The notes under the pieces are model-generated. The model was not told the origin of the DNA and ran no database searches. It saw only the letters and a list, made by a program, of their open reading frames with translations. Shown here one piece after another: positions 33,262 through 42,111 of a stretch of 47,350 nt of DNA. Within the stretch, counting starts at the first letter, position 1. Each line of letters begins with the position of its first letter. Origin of the DNA: Candidatus Flavonifractor intestinigallinarum (GTDB lineage: Bacteria; Bacillota; Clostridia; Oscillospirales; Oscillospiraceae); the NCBI GenBank assembly GCA_019119165.1, contig DWXO01000101.1, positions 1-47,350 on the forward strand. Direction: 5' to 3'. The translations under genes were made by a program, and so were the position numbers.

Positions 33262-34620
33262 ATGATTAATGCCAACGAAATCTTTGATACCATCCACATG
33301 ATCGACCAGCAGCATCTGGATGTGCGCACCATCACCATGGGCATCTCCCTGCTGGACTGCGCCGACTCCGATCCCAACGCGGCCTGCCGCAAAATCTACG
33401 ACAAGATCACCCGCCAGGCCGAGCATCTGGTGGCCACCGGCGAGGCCATTGAGCGGGAGTTCGGCATCCCCATCGTCAACAAGCGGATCTCGGTGACCCC
33501 CATGGCCCTGGTGGCCGGGGCCTCTGAGACCAACAGCTATGTACCCTTCGCCGTGGCCCTGGACAGCGCCGCTAAGGCGGTGGGGGTCAACTTCATCGGC
33601 GGTTTCTCCGCGCTGGTGCAGAAGGGGGCCACCAAGGCCGACCGGAAGCTCATCGCCGCCATTCCCGAGGCCCTGGCCCGCACCGACCTGGTGTGCGCCA
33701 GCGTCAACGTGGGTTCCACCAAGGCGGGCATCAACATGAACGCCGTGGGCGTCATGGGCCGTACCATCAAGGAGTGCGCCGAACTCACCGCCGACAAGGG
33801 GGGCTTCGGCTGCGCCAAGCTGGTGGTGTTCTGCAACGCCGTGGAGGACAACCCCTTCATGGCCGGCGCCTTCCACGGCGTGGGCGAGCCCGACTGCATC
33901 ATCAACGTGGGCGTGTCCGGCCCCGGCGTGGTACACCACGCCCTCAAGGACGTGAAGGGCCAGCCCTTTGACGTGGTGGCCGAGACCATCAAAAAGACCG
34001 CCTTTCGGGTGACCCGCATGGGCCAGCTGGTGGCCCAGGAGGCCAGCCGCCGCCTGGGGGTGCCCTTCGGCATCGTGGACCTGTCCCTGGCCCCCACCCC
34101 CGCCATCGGCGACTCGGTGGCCCGCATCCTGGAGGAGATGGGTCTGGAGACCTGCGGCACCCACGGCACCACCGCCGCCCTGGCCCTCCTCAACGACGCG
34201 GTGAAGAAGGGCGGCGTTATGGCCTCCTCCCATGTGGGCGGCCTGTCCGGTGCCTTTATCCCCGTCAGTGAGGACGAGGGCATGATCGCCGCCGCCCGTG
34301 CCGGTGTGCTCCACCTGGACAAGCTGGAGGCCATGACCTGCGTGTGCTCCGTGGGCCTGGATATGATCGCCGTCCCCGGGGACACCTCCGCCGCCACCAT
34401 CTCCGCCATCATCGCCGACGAGGCCGCCATCGGCATGGTCAACTCCAAGACCACCGCCGTCCGCATTATCCCCGCCCCCGGCAAGGTGGTGGGCGACACC
34501 GTGGAGTTCGGCGGCCTGCTGGGCTCCGCCCCCGTCATGCCCGTCCACGCCGAGAGCGCCAAGGCCTTCGTGGCCCGGGGCGGCCGCATTCCCGCCCCCA
34601 TGCAGAGCCTCAAAAACTAA
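33262..34620 (+). CDS. UPF0210/DUF711 family protein
   Basis: A 452-residue cytoplasmic protein of the UPF0210 family (often labelled 'PFL family' for its barrel fold resembling glycyl-radical enzymes). It starts [17 protein letters not shown] and contains the characteristic [14 protein letters not shown] and [10 protein letters not shown]. No glycyl-radical loop (RVSGY) is present, so the family label does not imply radical chemistry. It is 12 bases after the ACT-domain gene and the two are commonly paired. The biochemical role is not established. Followed by a dispersed repeat and a terminator. Confidence 0.9.
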   Translation: MINANEIFDTIHMIDQQHLDVRTITMGISLLDCADSDPNAACRKIYDKITRQAEHLVATGEAIEREFGIPIVNKRISVTPMALVAGASETNSYVPFAVALDSAAKAVGVNFIGGFSALVQKGATKADRKLIAAIPEALARTDLVCASVNVGSTKAGINMNAVGVMGRTIKECAELTADKGGFGCAKLVVFCNAVEDNPFMAGAFHGVGEPDCIINVGVSGPGVVHHALKDVKGQPFDVVAETIKKTAFRVTRMGQLVAQEASRRLGVPFGIVDLSLAPTPAIGDSVARILEEMGLETCGTHGTTAALALLNDAVKKGGVMASSHVGGLSGAFIPVSEDEGMIAAARAGVLHLDKLEAMTCVCSVGLDMIAVPGDTSAATISAIIADEAAIGMVNSKTTAVRIIPAPGKVVGDTVEFGGLLGSAPVMPVHAESAKAFVARGGRIPAPMQSLKN

Positions 34621-34626
34621 GGCACC

Positions 34627-34652
34627 GGGCCGATGTGGGCATCGGCCCCTAC
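34627..34652 (-). repeat. Second copy of the 26-base intergenic repeat
   Basis: An exact inverted copy of 7593-7618, a palindrome-containing block ending CCCCTAC. It sits six bases after the UPF0210 stop. Only the half-element is present here, without the facing second palindrome. Confidence 0.85.
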
Positions 34653-34676
34653 GCAAATGATTCCTGTTTTACGCAC

Positions 34677-34704
34677 AAAAGGCCGCCCACGGGCGGTCTT
34701 TTTC
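34677..34704 (+). terminator. Terminator after the UPF0210 gene
   Basis: The stem AGGCCGCCC pairs with GGGCGGTCT and is flanked by A and T runs, between the 26-base repeat and the next ribosome binding site. Confidence 0.8.
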
Positions 34705-34721
34705 AAAAGGAGGTTATCATC

Positions 34722-36683
34722 ATGTCCACTTGTCGTTCTGCCTGTCCTTATGATTGCCCTGAGGGCTGCTCCCTGCTGGTAGAGACCGAGGGAAATGCCG
34801 TCACCTCCATCACCGGAGATCCCGCCAACCCCTACACCGACGGCTGGGTGTGTGCCAAGCTGCGTAATCTGCCGGAGGCCATCAACAGCCCCCACCGCAT
34901 CCTCACCCCCCTCCGCCGCACCGGCGCCAAAGGGTCCGGGGAATTTGCCCCCATCTCCTGGGAGGAGGCCATCGGGGAGATCACGTCCCGCTGGAAGGAC
35001 CTGATGGCCCAGTACGGAGCGGAAACCATTCTGCCCTACTCCTACGCCGGCACCATGGGCATCGTCCACCGCAACTGCGGGGAGGGCTTCTTCCACGCTC
35101 TGGGAGCCAGCCGCCTCAAGCGCACGCTGTGCAGCTCCGCCAAATCCGCCGGGTGGCAGAAGGTCATGGGGGACTCCTGCGACCTGTCCCCCTGGGACGT
35201 GGCCCACAGTGACCTGATCCTGCTGTGGTCGGCCAACATTCCCGCCACCCGTGCCCACCTGGCCCCCATCCTGCGCAAGGCCAAGGAAAACGGGGCCAAG
35301 ATCATTCTCATTGACGTGTACGAAAATCCCTCCGCCGAGCTGGCCGACCAGACCATTCTGATCCAGCCGGGCACCGACGGGGCCCTGGCCCTCTCCATGC
35401 TCCAGGTGCTGGACCAGGAGGGCCTCACCGACGAGGCCTGGCTGTCCCAGCACGCCGCCGGATGGGATGAGCTGCGGACCACCCTGGAGGTGTGGGACCC
35501 GGAGGAGACCCAGTGCGTGGTGGGCCTGGCCCCCGACGTGATCCGGGAGCTGGCCCGGGCCTACGGCAAGGCCAAGGCCCCCTGCATCGTGCTGGGCAGC
35601 GGCTTCTCCCGCTCGGGCAACGGCGGCGAGGCCACCCGGGCCATTGCGGCCCTGCCCGCCGCGGTGGGGGCCTGGGCCAAACGGGGCGGCGGCACCTACG
35701 GCGTGTGCTCCTCCCCCGCCCTCATCGACAAATCCCCCATCAAACGGCCCGACCTGGCCGACCCCCACACCCAGGAGGTCAACATCAACCAGCTGGGGCC
35801 GGTGCTGGAGGGCCGGGGTGTGAAAACGCCCATCCACAGCCTGTACGTCTACCACGCCAACCCGGCCTCGGTGACCTCCCATCAGAACGCCATTCTCCGG
35901 GGTCTGGCCCGGGAGGACCTGTTTACCGTGGTCCATGAGCGGTACATGACCGACACCGCCCTGTATGCCGACATCATCCTGCCCGCCCCCTACATGGTGG
36001 AGCAGACCGACCTGTACACCCCCTACGGCTACCGGCAGATCCAGTACGCCCCGGCGGCGGTGCCCGCCCCCGGCCAGGTGAAGAGCAACTTTGAGGTGTT
36101 CGCCCTTCTTGCCGCCGCCATGGGCATGGAGGACCCCTTCCAGGGCAGCACCCCCGAGGACCTGTGCCGCAGGATGGTGGAGGACAGCGCCGTGCTCACC
36201 CGTGCGGAAAAGGACAAGGTGCTTGCCGGAGAGCCGGTGGTGCTGGATACCCCCTTCCCCCTGCCCATCGAGACGGAGGACGGCAGGGTCCACCTGGACG
36301 AGCCTATCATCACCTGGTTCCCGCCCTACGGCGGCAGGGAGCCCTTCCATCTGGTGTGCGCCCCGGCGGTCCACACCCTCAATTCCTCCTTCAACGAGTG
36401 CGGCGCGCTCCAGGACCTGCGGGGAGAGATGACCGCCCGGATGAACCGGGAGGACGCCGCCCGGCTGGGCCTGGCCCAGGGGGACAAGGCGGTGTTCTAC
36501 AACGATTTGGGGGAGATGACCTGCACCGTGGCCCTGGACCGGGCGGTGGCTCCCATGACGGTGGTGGCCGAGGGGGTCTATCCCGGCAAAAATACCGTCA
36601 ACTGCCTGACCCATCCCCGGCTGTCCGACCGGGGGGACGCCACCACCATGAACGACAACACCGTCTGGGTCCGTAAGGCTTAA
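34722..36683 (+). CDS. Molybdopterin oxidoreductase (DMSO-reductase superfamily)
   Basis: A 653-residue enzyme predicted to hold a bis-MGD molybdenum or tungsten cofactor and one [4Fe-4S] cluster. The N-terminus has C8-PYD-C12-PEG-C16 and a fourth Cys in GWVCAKL. Cofactor-binding stretches follow (LILLWSANIPATRAH; VLGSGFSRSGNGGE), and the C-terminal MGD-binding domain contains NREDAARLGLAQGDKAVF. There is no Tat signal, so it should be cytoplasmic. No ferredoxin, hydrogenase or membrane partner gene is adjacent, so its electron partner and substrate are unknown. ATG 34722 follows AAAGGAGG by eight bases. Confidence 0.9.
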   Translation: MSTCRSACPYDCPEGCSLLVETEGNAVTSITGDPANPYTDGWVCAKLRNLPEAINSPHRILTPLRRTGAKGSGEFAPISWEEAIGEITSRWKDLMAQYGAETILPYSYAGTMGIVHRNCGEGFFHALGASRLKRTLCSSAKSAGWQKVMGDSCDLSPWDVAHSDLILLWSANIPATRAHLAPILRKAKENGAKIILIDVYENPSAELADQTILIQPGTDGALALSMLQVLDQEGLTDEAWLSQHAAGWDELRTTLEVWDPEETQCVVGLAPDVIRELARAYGKAKAPCIVLGSGFSRSGNGGEATRAIAALPAAVGAWAKRGGGTYGVCSSPALIDKSPIKRPDLADPHTQEVNINQLGPVLEGRGVKTPIHSLYVYHANPASVTSHQNAILRGLAREDLFTVVHERYMTDTALYADIILPAPYMVEQTDLYTPYGYRQIQYAPAAVPAPGQVKSNFEVFALLAAAMGMEDPFQGSTPEDLCRRMVEDSAVLTRAEKDKVLAGEPVVLDTPFPLPIETEDGRVHLDEPIITWFPPYGGREPFHLVCAPAVHTLNSSFNECGALQDLRGEMTARMNREDAARLGLAQGDKAVFYNDLGEMTCTVALDRAVAPMTVVAEGVYPGKNTVNCLTHPRLSDRGDATTMNDNTVWVRKA

Positions 36684-36712
36684 GGCTTTTTCCGGGAATT
36701 GGCTTTTTTCTC

Positions 36713-36741
36713 TGGTCAAAGCCCGTCCCCTGGTGTATGAT
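36713..36741 (+). promoter_or_regulatory. Probable pgi promoter
   Basis: TGGTCA (36713-36718) and TATGAT (36736-36741) are separated by 17 bases, 53 bases upstream of the pgi start. The match is moderate. Confidence 0.55.
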
Positions 36742-36794
36742 AAAGGCATCGGCCAAATATGGCTTTGTGAAACATAATAAGGAGTGACGTCACC

Positions 36795-38126
36795 ATGATT
36801 CAAATCGACACCTCCAACGCCCGTTCTTTCCTGCCCGACAACTGGCTCACCAGCCGTCTGGACGCCCTGGAGAGCGCCCGGCAGAAGCTGGAGACCGGCA
36901 ACGGCGCCGGCGGCGACTTTACCGGCTGGGTCCACCTGCCCCGGGACTATGATAAAGAAGAGTTTGCCCGCATCCAGGCCGCGGCGGAGCGCATCCGCGC
37001 CAACTCCCAGGCCCTGGTGGTCATCGGCATCGGCGGCTCCTATCTGGGCGCCCGGGCCGTGGTGGAGCTGGTCAACTCGCCCAACTTCAACCTGACCCAC
37101 AAGGACGGTCCCGCCATCTACTTCGCCGGCAACGGCCTGTCCACCGACGCCATGCTGGAAGTGATGGAGCTTATCAAGGATAAGGACTGGTCCATCAACG
37201 TGATCTCCAAGTCGGGCACCACCACCGAGCCCGCCGTGGCCTTCCGTATCTTCAAGAACCTGCTGGAGGAGAAGTACGGCAAGGAGGAGGCCCGCAAGCG
37301 CATTTACGCCACCACCGACGCCCACAAGGGAGCCCTGAAGGGCCTGGCCGACGCCGAGGGCTACGAGGAGTTTGTGGTGCCCGACGCCATCGGCGGCCGC
37401 TACAGCGTGCTCACCGCCGTGGGCCTGCTACCCATCGCCTGCGCCGGTGTGGACATTGCCGCTCTGATGGAAGGCGCCCGGGAGGAGATGGAGACTCTGG
37501 CTGTGCCCGGCGAGGCCAACCCCGCCTGGCAGCACGCCGCCGCCCGCCACGCCCTGTACACCGCCGGCAAGAAGGTGGATATCCTGGTGGGCTATGAGCC
37601 CTCCTACCGCTTCTTCGGCGAGTGGTGGAAGCAGCTCTACGGCGAGAGCGAGGGCAAGGACAACAAGGGCCTGTTCCCCGCCAGCGTGGAGTTCACCGCC
37701 GACCTGCACTCCATGGGCCAGTACATCCAGCAGGGCGAGCGGCTCATGCTGGAGACCGTGGTGCGCTTTGAGCACAGCAACGGCCCCGCCATCACCATCC
37801 CCCACGATCCCGACAATGTGGACGGGCTCAACTTCCTGGCGGGTAAGGACCTGTCCTTCGTGGCCGAGCAGGCCATGCGGGGCACCCTGCTGGCCCATGT
37901 GGACGGCGGCGTGCCCAACCTGATGGTCACCGCCCCCGGCCGCTGCGCCAAGAGCGTGGGCGCCCTCATCTACTACTTTGAGTACGTCTGCGGCCTGTCC
38001 GGCTACCTGCTGGAGATCAACCCCTTCGACCAGCCCGGTGTGGAGGCCTACAAGAATAATATGTACGCCCTGCTGGGCAAGCCCGGTTACGAAGATAAGA
38101 AAGCTGAGTTGGAAGCCAGACTGTAA
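36795..38126 (+). CDS. pgi: Glucose-6-phosphate isomerase
   Basis: A 443-residue cytoplasmic isomerase interconverting glucose-6-phosphate and fructose-6-phosphate. Visible family motifs include VVIGIGGSYLGARA, SKSGTTTEPA and the FAGNGL region; the length matches the short Firmicute form. The start is ATG 36795 after AAGGAGTGACGTCACC. The last 27 codons are recoded: the same 26 residues occur again, out of the gene, at 38239-38323 with ten codon differences, all synonymous, plus an extra Ser before the stop. A third partial tail is at 38463-38498. The present 3' end thus appears to have come with the element at 38045-38238. Confidence 0.97.
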   Translation: MIQIDTSNARSFLPDNWLTSRLDALESARQKLETGNGAGGDFTGWVHLPRDYDKEEFARIQAAAERIRANSQALVVIGIGGSYLGARAVVELVNSPNFNLTHKDGPAIYFAGNGLSTDAMLEVMELIKDKDWSINVISKSGTTTEPAVAFRIFKNLLEEKYGKEEARKRIYATTDAHKGALKGLADAEGYEEFVVPDAIGGRYSVLTAVGLLPIACAGVDIAALMEGAREEMETLAVPGEANPAWQHAAARHALYTAGKKVDILVGYEPSYRFFGEWWKQLYGESEGKDNKGLFPASVEFTADLHSMGQYIQQGERLMLETVVRFEHSNGPAITIPHDPDNVDGLNFLAGKDLSFVAEQAMRGTLLAHVDGGVPNLMVTAPGRCAKSVGALIYYFEYVCGLSGYLLEINPFDQPGVEAYKNNMYALLGKPGYEDKKAELEARL

Positions 38127-38238
38127 GGCCTCCACAACAAGCGTTTTGCCGCAGGCAAAACCTTGATGCCGGGTGGATTTATTCCGCCCGAGCAGATCAA
38201 ATCTTTGGGGTCCCCACGGAACTGTAGTTCCGTGGGGC
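38045..38238 (+). mobile_element. Tail-replacing hairpin element 1 in pgi
   Basis: This inferred 194 bp unit supplies the current pgi tail (38045-38126) and then a structured noncoding part: hairpin GTTTTGCC-GCA-GGCAAAAC (38143-38161); hairpin GGGTGGA-TTTAT-TCCGCCC (38171-38189); a linker ending TTTGGGGTCCCC; and a terminal perfect 12 bp hairpin with a two-base loop (38212-38237). It ends in TGGGGC directly before the displaced pgi tail. No open reading frame or inverted terminal repeat is seen. Its order of parts matches element 2. Nature (DNA transposable unit or structured RNA) is unresolved. Confidence 0.6.
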
Positions 38239-38323
38239 GGCCTATAAGAACAATATGTACGCCCTGCTGGGCAAGCCCGGCTACGAGGACAAGAAGGCCG
38301 AGCTGGAAGCTCGTCTGAGCTGA
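38239..38323 (+). pseudogene. First displaced copy of the pgi 3' end
   Basis: It encodes [20 protein letters not shown], then ELEARLS and a stop, in the frame expected for pgi, starting exactly at the end of element 1. Compared with the active pgi tail it has ten changed codons and no changed residue, apart from the added C-terminal Ser. Its codons are GC-ending like the rest of pgi, so it is probably the older tail. Part of it (from 38288) belongs to element 2. Confidence 0.8.
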
Positions 38324-38462
38324 ATATAACGGCTGGCCTTATTGTCCTCGGGGACCCGCCGCAGGCGGGACGGCGCTTTTGCGCCGAAGGGCGGCGGGAT
38401 TCACTTCCGCCGCCCGCAATTCAAAATCCTGGGGTCCCCATGGGAGCGCGCTCCCATGGGGC
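38288..38462 (+). mobile_element. Tail-replacing hairpin element 2
   Basis: This inferred 175 bp unit supplies the tail [11 protein letters not shown] (38288-38323) followed by the same architecture as element 1: hairpin CCCGCC-GCA-GGCGGG (38355-38369); hairpin CGGCGC-TTTT-GCGCCG (38371-38386); a longer hairpin GGGCGGCGGGA/TCCGCCGCCC (38389-38415); a linker ending CCTGGGGTCCCC; and a terminal 12 bp perfect hairpin with a two-base loop (38436-38461). It ends in TGGGGC exactly before a further displaced tail. The terminal stem differs from that of element 1 at several pairs, all compensated. Confidence 0.6.
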
Positions 38463-38498
38463 GACAAGAAGGCCGAGCTGGAGGCACGGTTGAGCTAA
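38463..38498 (+). pseudogene. Second displaced copy of the pgi 3' end
   Basis: It encodes [11 protein letters not shown] and a stop, identical in protein to the end of the first displaced copy but with synonymous changes at GAA/GAG, GCT/GCA, CGT/CGG and CTG/TTG and a TAA stop in place of TGA. It begins immediately after the terminal hairpin of element 2. It is probably the most ancestral tail. Confidence 0.75.
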
Positions 38499-38530
38499 AA
38501 CGGCCCGCCGGTCACAACCGGGAACGCCAT

Positions 38531-38593
38531 CCGTGGGAATTTTTTGTGAACTTTTGCAAAGCGGTTGCAATCCCACGGTAAAAATGGTAACAT
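38531..38593 (+). promoter_or_regulatory. Promoter of the small P-loop gene, with flanking dyad
   Basis: TTGCAA (38565-38570) and TAACAT (38588-38593) are separated by 17 bases. An exact 8 bp inverted repeat, CCGTGGGA (38531-38538) and TCCCACGG (38571-38578), spans the -35 region, suggesting an operator. Confidence 0.6.
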
Positions 38594-38644
38594 AAATGCA
38601 CCAGGCCGGGGTTGGCCCGGCGTACTAAGTAAGGAGTGATAACT

Positions 38645-39058
38645 ATGGTGAGAGTGATCATGGGGGTCAAGGGCACCGGCAAGACCAAGCAGATGATCGA
38701 GCTCATTAACTCCGCTGTTCACAGCGAGAATGGCAACGTTGTTTGCATTGAGCGCGGCCCCAAGCTGACCTATGACATTCACTATAAGATTCGTCTGGTG
38801 GAGGCCAGCCACTTTGATGTCTGCAACTTCGACTTTATGAAGGGCTTCATCAGCGGCCTCTATGCCGGCAACTACGATATTACCCATGTGTTCATCGACA
38901 GCCTGACCAAGATCGTGTCCGCCGACGCCACCGATCACGCGGTGGAGGAGTTCCTGGACTGGCTGAACAGCTTCTCCGAGAAGAACAACATCAAGTTCAC
39001 CGTCACCATCAGCGCCGACGAGTCTCTGGCTACCGAAGGCATCAAGAAGTACTTCTAA
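38645..39058 (+). CDS. Small P-loop NTPase-like protein
   Basis: A 137-residue protein starting MVRVIMGVKGTGKTKQM, with a clear Walker A (GVKGTGKT, residues 7-14) and a hydrophobic-acidic strand THVFIDSLTK that could be Walker B. It is too short for a full kinase or AAA+ domain and I do not recognise a specific family. The start is ATG 38645 after AAGGAGTGATAACT; an upstream in-frame ATG overlaps the ribosome binding site and is rejected. It is monocistronic with its own promoter and a strong terminator. The N-terminal part is less GC-biased than its neighbours. Confidence 0.85.
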   Translation: MVRVIMGVKGTGKTKQMIELINSAVHSENGNVVCIERGPKLTYDIHYKIRLVEASHFDVCNFDFMKGFISGLYAGNYDITHVFIDSLTKIVSADATDHAVEEFLDWLNSFSEKNNIKFTVTISADESLATEGIKKYF

Positions 39059-39063
39059 GCAAC

Positions 39064-39096
39064 AAAAACCGCCCTGCTTCGGCAGGGCGGTTTTTT
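39064..39096. terminator. Bidirectional terminator
   Basis: The stem AAAAACCGCCCTGC pairs with GCAGGGCGGTTTTTT around a tiny TTCG-type loop, six bases after the P-loop gene stop and nine bases after the convergent pflB stop. It serves both. Confidence 0.95.
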
Positions 39097-39104
39097 ATAT
39101 CCTG

Positions 39105-41348
39105 TTACATCTGTTCGTGGAAGGTGCGCTTGATGACCTCCAGCTGCTGCTCCCGGCTGAGACGGGAGAAGTTCACCGCGTAGCCAGACACCCGGATGGT
39201 GAGGGTGGGGTACTGCTCGGGATGCTCCATGGCGTCCACCAGCAGCTGCCGGTTCATCACGTTGACGTTCAGGTGGTGGGCCCCCTGGAGGAAGTAGCCG
39301 TCCAGAATATGCACCAGGTTGTCCACCCGCTCCCCCTCGGTCTTGCCCAGGGCGGAGGGCACAATGGAGAAGGTGTTGGACACGCCGTCCTGACACACCG
39401 CCCGGTAGGGAATCTTGGCCACCGAGTTGAGGGAGGCCAGGGCCCCGTTCTTGTCCCGGCCGTGCATGGGGTTGGCGCCGGGGGCAAAGGGCTCCCCCGC
39501 CTTCCGTCCGTCGGGGGTGGCCCCCGTCTTTTTGCCGTACATCACGTTGGAGGTGATGGTGAGCGCGGACAGGGTATGGATGGCGTTGCGGTACAGGGGG
39601 TGCTTTTTCAGCTCGGCGGAGAAGTAGGACACCAGCTCCACGGCGATGTCGTCCACCCGGTCGTCGTCGTTGCCGTACTTGGGGAAGTCCCCCTCCACCG
39701 CAAAGTCCACGGCGATGCCGTTCTCATTGCGGATGGGGCGCACCTTGGCGAACTTGATGGCCGACAGGGAGTCGGCGGCAATGGACAGCCCCGCCACGCC
39801 GAAGGCGGCCAGCCGCTCCACCAGGGTGTCGTGGAGGGCCATCTGGCTGCTCTCATAGGCGTACTTGTCGTGCATATAGTGGATGATGTTGATGGTGTCC
39901 ACATAGAGCTCCGCCACATAGGACAGCACCTTTTTGTAGTTGCCCAGCACCTTGGGGTAGTCCAACACCTCGTCGGTATCCAGCTGGATGTCGGGCACCA
40001 CCTTAATGCCCTTTTTCTCGTCCACACCGCCGTTGATGGCGTACAGCAGGCTCTTGGCCAGGTTGGCCCGGGCCCCGAAGAACTGCATCTGCTTGCCCAC
40101 CGCCATGGCGGAGACGCAGCAGGCGATGCAGTAGTCGTCGCCGTACATGGGCCGCATCAGCTCGTCACTCTCATACTGGATGGAGTCGGTGTCGATGCTC
40201 ATTTTGGCGCAGTAGTCCTTGAAGCCCTGGGGCAGGTGGGGGCTCCACAGCACCGTCAGGTTGGGCTCGGGGGCGGTGCCCAGGTTGGTGAGGGTGTGGA
40301 GCATTCGGAAAGAGCTCTTGGTCACCAGGGTGCGGCCGTCCACCCCCATGCCGCCGATGGACTCGGTGACCCAGGTGGGGTCGCCGCCGAAAAGCTCGTT
40401 GTACTCCGGGGTACGCAGGTGGCGCACCAGACGCAGCTTGATGACAAACTGATCGATGAGCTCCTGGGCCCCCTGCTCGTCCAGCACGCCGTTATCCAGG
40501 TCCCGCTGGATGTAGATGTCCAGGAAGGTGGACACCCGGCCCAGGGAGGTGGCGGCGCCGTTGTTCTCCTTGATGCCCGCCAGATAGGCCAGATACAGGT
40601 TCTGCACCGCCTCCTGGGCGTTCTCCGCCGGGCGGGTGATGTCGCAGCCGTACCTGGCCGCCATATGGGCCATCTCCTCTAGGGCACGGATCTGCATCTG
40701 GACCTCCTCCCGCAGGCGGATGCGCTCGTCGGTCATGGGGCCGTCGATCCTATCCAGGTCGTTTTTCTTCTCCTCGATGAGGAAGTCGGTGCCGTACAGG
40801 GGCACCCGGCGGTAGTCGCCCACAATGCGCCCCCGGCCGTAGGCGTCGGGCAGGCCGGTGAGCAGCCCCGCCGTCCGGGCCAGGCGGGTGCGCTTGGGGT
40901 AGGCGTCAAACACGCCCTCGTTGTGGGTCTTGCGGTAGAGCCGGAAGTGGCGCTCGATCTCCGGGTTGAGCTGATAGCCGTACTGCTCCAGGGTGGAGGT
41001 AGCGTTGCGGATGCCGCCGAAGGGGTTGACGATGCGCTTGAGGGGGGCGTCGGTCTGGAGGCCCACAATGACCTCGTTCTCCTTGTCGATGTAGCCGGGG
41101 GCAAAGTTGTCGATGCCGGAGACGGCGTTGGTCTCCACATCAATGATGCCCTTCTTCACCTCCTCGATGATGAGGGCCTCGGCTTTTTTCCACACTGCCG
41201 CCGTTTTTGTGGAAACAGGGGCCAGGAAATCCCCGTTTCCCGAATACGGGGTGTAATTCTTCTGGATAAAATTACGAACGTTCACCAAATGCCGCCACTC
41301 GCCGGTGCGAAATCCCTGCCAGGCGGTGCAATTTACATCAATGCTCAT
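39105..41348 (-). CDS. pflB: Formate acetyltransferase (pyruvate formate-lyase)
   Basis: A 747-residue glycyl-radical enzyme converting pyruvate and CoA to acetyl-CoA and formate. The adjacent catalytic cysteines are in [11 protein letters not shown] (near residue 411), and the radical glycine is in [12 protein letters not shown] near 722, close to the C-terminus as usual. The length matches the PflB type. It is the second gene of an operon, 16 bases after pflA, and lies behind the ZTP riboswitch in the leader. The start is ATG 41348 after AAGGAGTCAGCAT. Confidence 0.97.
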   Translation of the reverse strand: MSIDVNCTAWQGFRTGEWRHLVNVRNFIQKNYTPYSGNGDFLAPVSTKTAAVWKKAEALIIEEVKKGIIDVETNAVSGIDNFAPGYIDKENEVIVGLQTDAPLKRIVNPFGGIRNATSTLEQYGYQLNPEIERHFRLYRKTHNEGVFDAYPKRTRLARTAGLLTGLPDAYGRGRIVGDYRRVPLYGTDFLIEEKKNDLDRIDGPMTDERIRLREEVQMQIRALEEMAHMAARYGCDITRPAENAQEAVQNLYLAYLAGIKENNGAATSLGRVSTFLDIYIQRDLDNGVLDEQGAQELIDQFVIKLRLVRHLRTPEYNELFGGDPTWVTESIGGMGVDGRTLVTKSSFRMLHTLTNLGTAPEPNLTVLWSPHLPQGFKDYCAKMSIDTDSIQYESDELMRPMYGDDYCIACCVSAMAVGKQMQFFGARANLAKSLLYAINGGVDEKKGIKVVPDIQLDTDEVLDYPKVLGNYKKVLSYVAELYVDTINIIHYMHDKYAYESSQMALHDTLVERLAAFGVAGLSIAADSLSAIKFAKVRPIRNENGIAVDFAVEGDFPKYGNDDDRVDDIAVELVSYFSAELKKHPLYRNAIHTLSALTITSNVMYGKKTGATPDGRKAGEPFAPGANPMHGRDKNGALASLNSVAKIPYRAVCQDGVSNTFSIVPSALGKTEGERVDNLVHILDGYFLQGAHHLNVNVMNRQLLVDAMEHPEQYPTLTIRVSGYAVNFSRLSREQQLEVIKRTFHEQM

Positions 41349-41364
41349 ATGCTGACTCCTTTTC

Positions 41365-42087
41365 TCAGTCCTGAACGCAGGTGCGGTTCAGGCGTTTGTT
41401 CCATTGCTCCAGGGCCGCCCCGTCCATGGGGGGCACCCCCTCCAGGGGGTAGGGCAGGCCCAGGGATTTGTACTTGTGGACCCCCAGGGTGTGGTAGGGC
41501 AGCAGCTCCACCCGCCGGATATGCCTGAGCCCCTTCAGATAGGCCTCCAGCCCCGTCAAGTGTGCCTCAGCGTCGGTGAGGCCGGGCACCACCACATGGC
41601 GGACCCAGAGGGGCACAGCGGCCTGCTGGGCCTGCTCCAGGAAGCGGTCAAAGGCCGCCATGGAGCCCCCGGTGACCTGCCGCCAGCCCTCCGGATCATA
41701 GTGCTTCACATCCAGCAGGATCAGGTCGGTGTGGGCCAGGATGGCCCCGTACTCCCCCAGGCCGCAGCCCGCCGTGTCCAGGCAGGTGTGGATACCCGCC
41801 TCATGGCACAGCGCCAGGCATTGGGCCAGAAACTCCGGCTGGAGCAGGGGCTCCCCGCCGGAGAAGGTGACTCCGCCGGTACTGCCGTAGTAGGGCTTGA
41901 AGCGGACCAGCCGCTCCACCAGCTGCCGTGGGATCATGGACTGGGCCTGGCCGTCCGGGGCCCAGGTGTCCGGGTTGTGACAGTAGCGGCAGCGCAGGGC
42001 GCAGCCCTGCAAAAAGACCACCGTGCGGATGCCGGGGCCGTCCACCAGCCCCATGGATTCCAGGGAGTGGACCCTCCCCTGTGTCAT
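41365..42087 (-). CDS. pflA: Pyruvate formate-lyase activating enzyme
   Basis: A 240-residue radical SAM enzyme that installs the glycyl radical on PflB. The [4Fe-4S]/SAM motif is C29-ALR-C33-RY-C36, followed by [22 protein letters not shown] is the SAM-binding GGE region. The start ATG 42087 ([11 protein letters not shown]) aligns with family N-termini and has AGGAGG 11 bases upstream; a longer reading through the riboswitch is rejected. It precedes pflB, the reverse of the common pflB-pflA order. Confidence 0.95.
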   Translation of the reverse strand: MTQGRVHSLESMGLVDGPGIRTVVFLQGCALRCRYCHNPDTWAPDGQAQSMIPRQLVERLVRFKPYYGSTGGVTFSGGEPLLQPEFLAQCLALCHEAGIHTCLDTAGCGLGEYGAILAHTDLILLDVKHYDPEGWRQVTGGSMAAFDRFLEQAQQAAVPLWVRHVVVPGLTDAEAHLTGLEAYLKGLRHIRRVELLPYHTLGVHKYKSLGLPYPLEGVPPMDGAALEQWNKRLNRTCVQD

Positions 42088-42111
42088 AGGGAACCATACC
42101 TCCTTTTTTGC

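Noticed and set aside
33262..34620. A second pyruvate formate-lyase
   Set aside because: The UPF0210 protein carries the 'PFL family' name from fold similarity, but has neither the glycyl-radical loop nor the paired catalytic cysteines.
38127..38462. Group I or group II introns at the pgi tail
   Set aside because: The units are 175-194 bp, far below intron core size, and lack recognisable intron ends or domain V. A splicing-like behaviour is kept only as an open alternative in the finding.
38127..38462. Integron attC sites or a CRISPR array
   Set aside because: There are no R'/R'' core motifs (GTTRRRY), no regularly spaced identical repeats and no cas or integrase genes.
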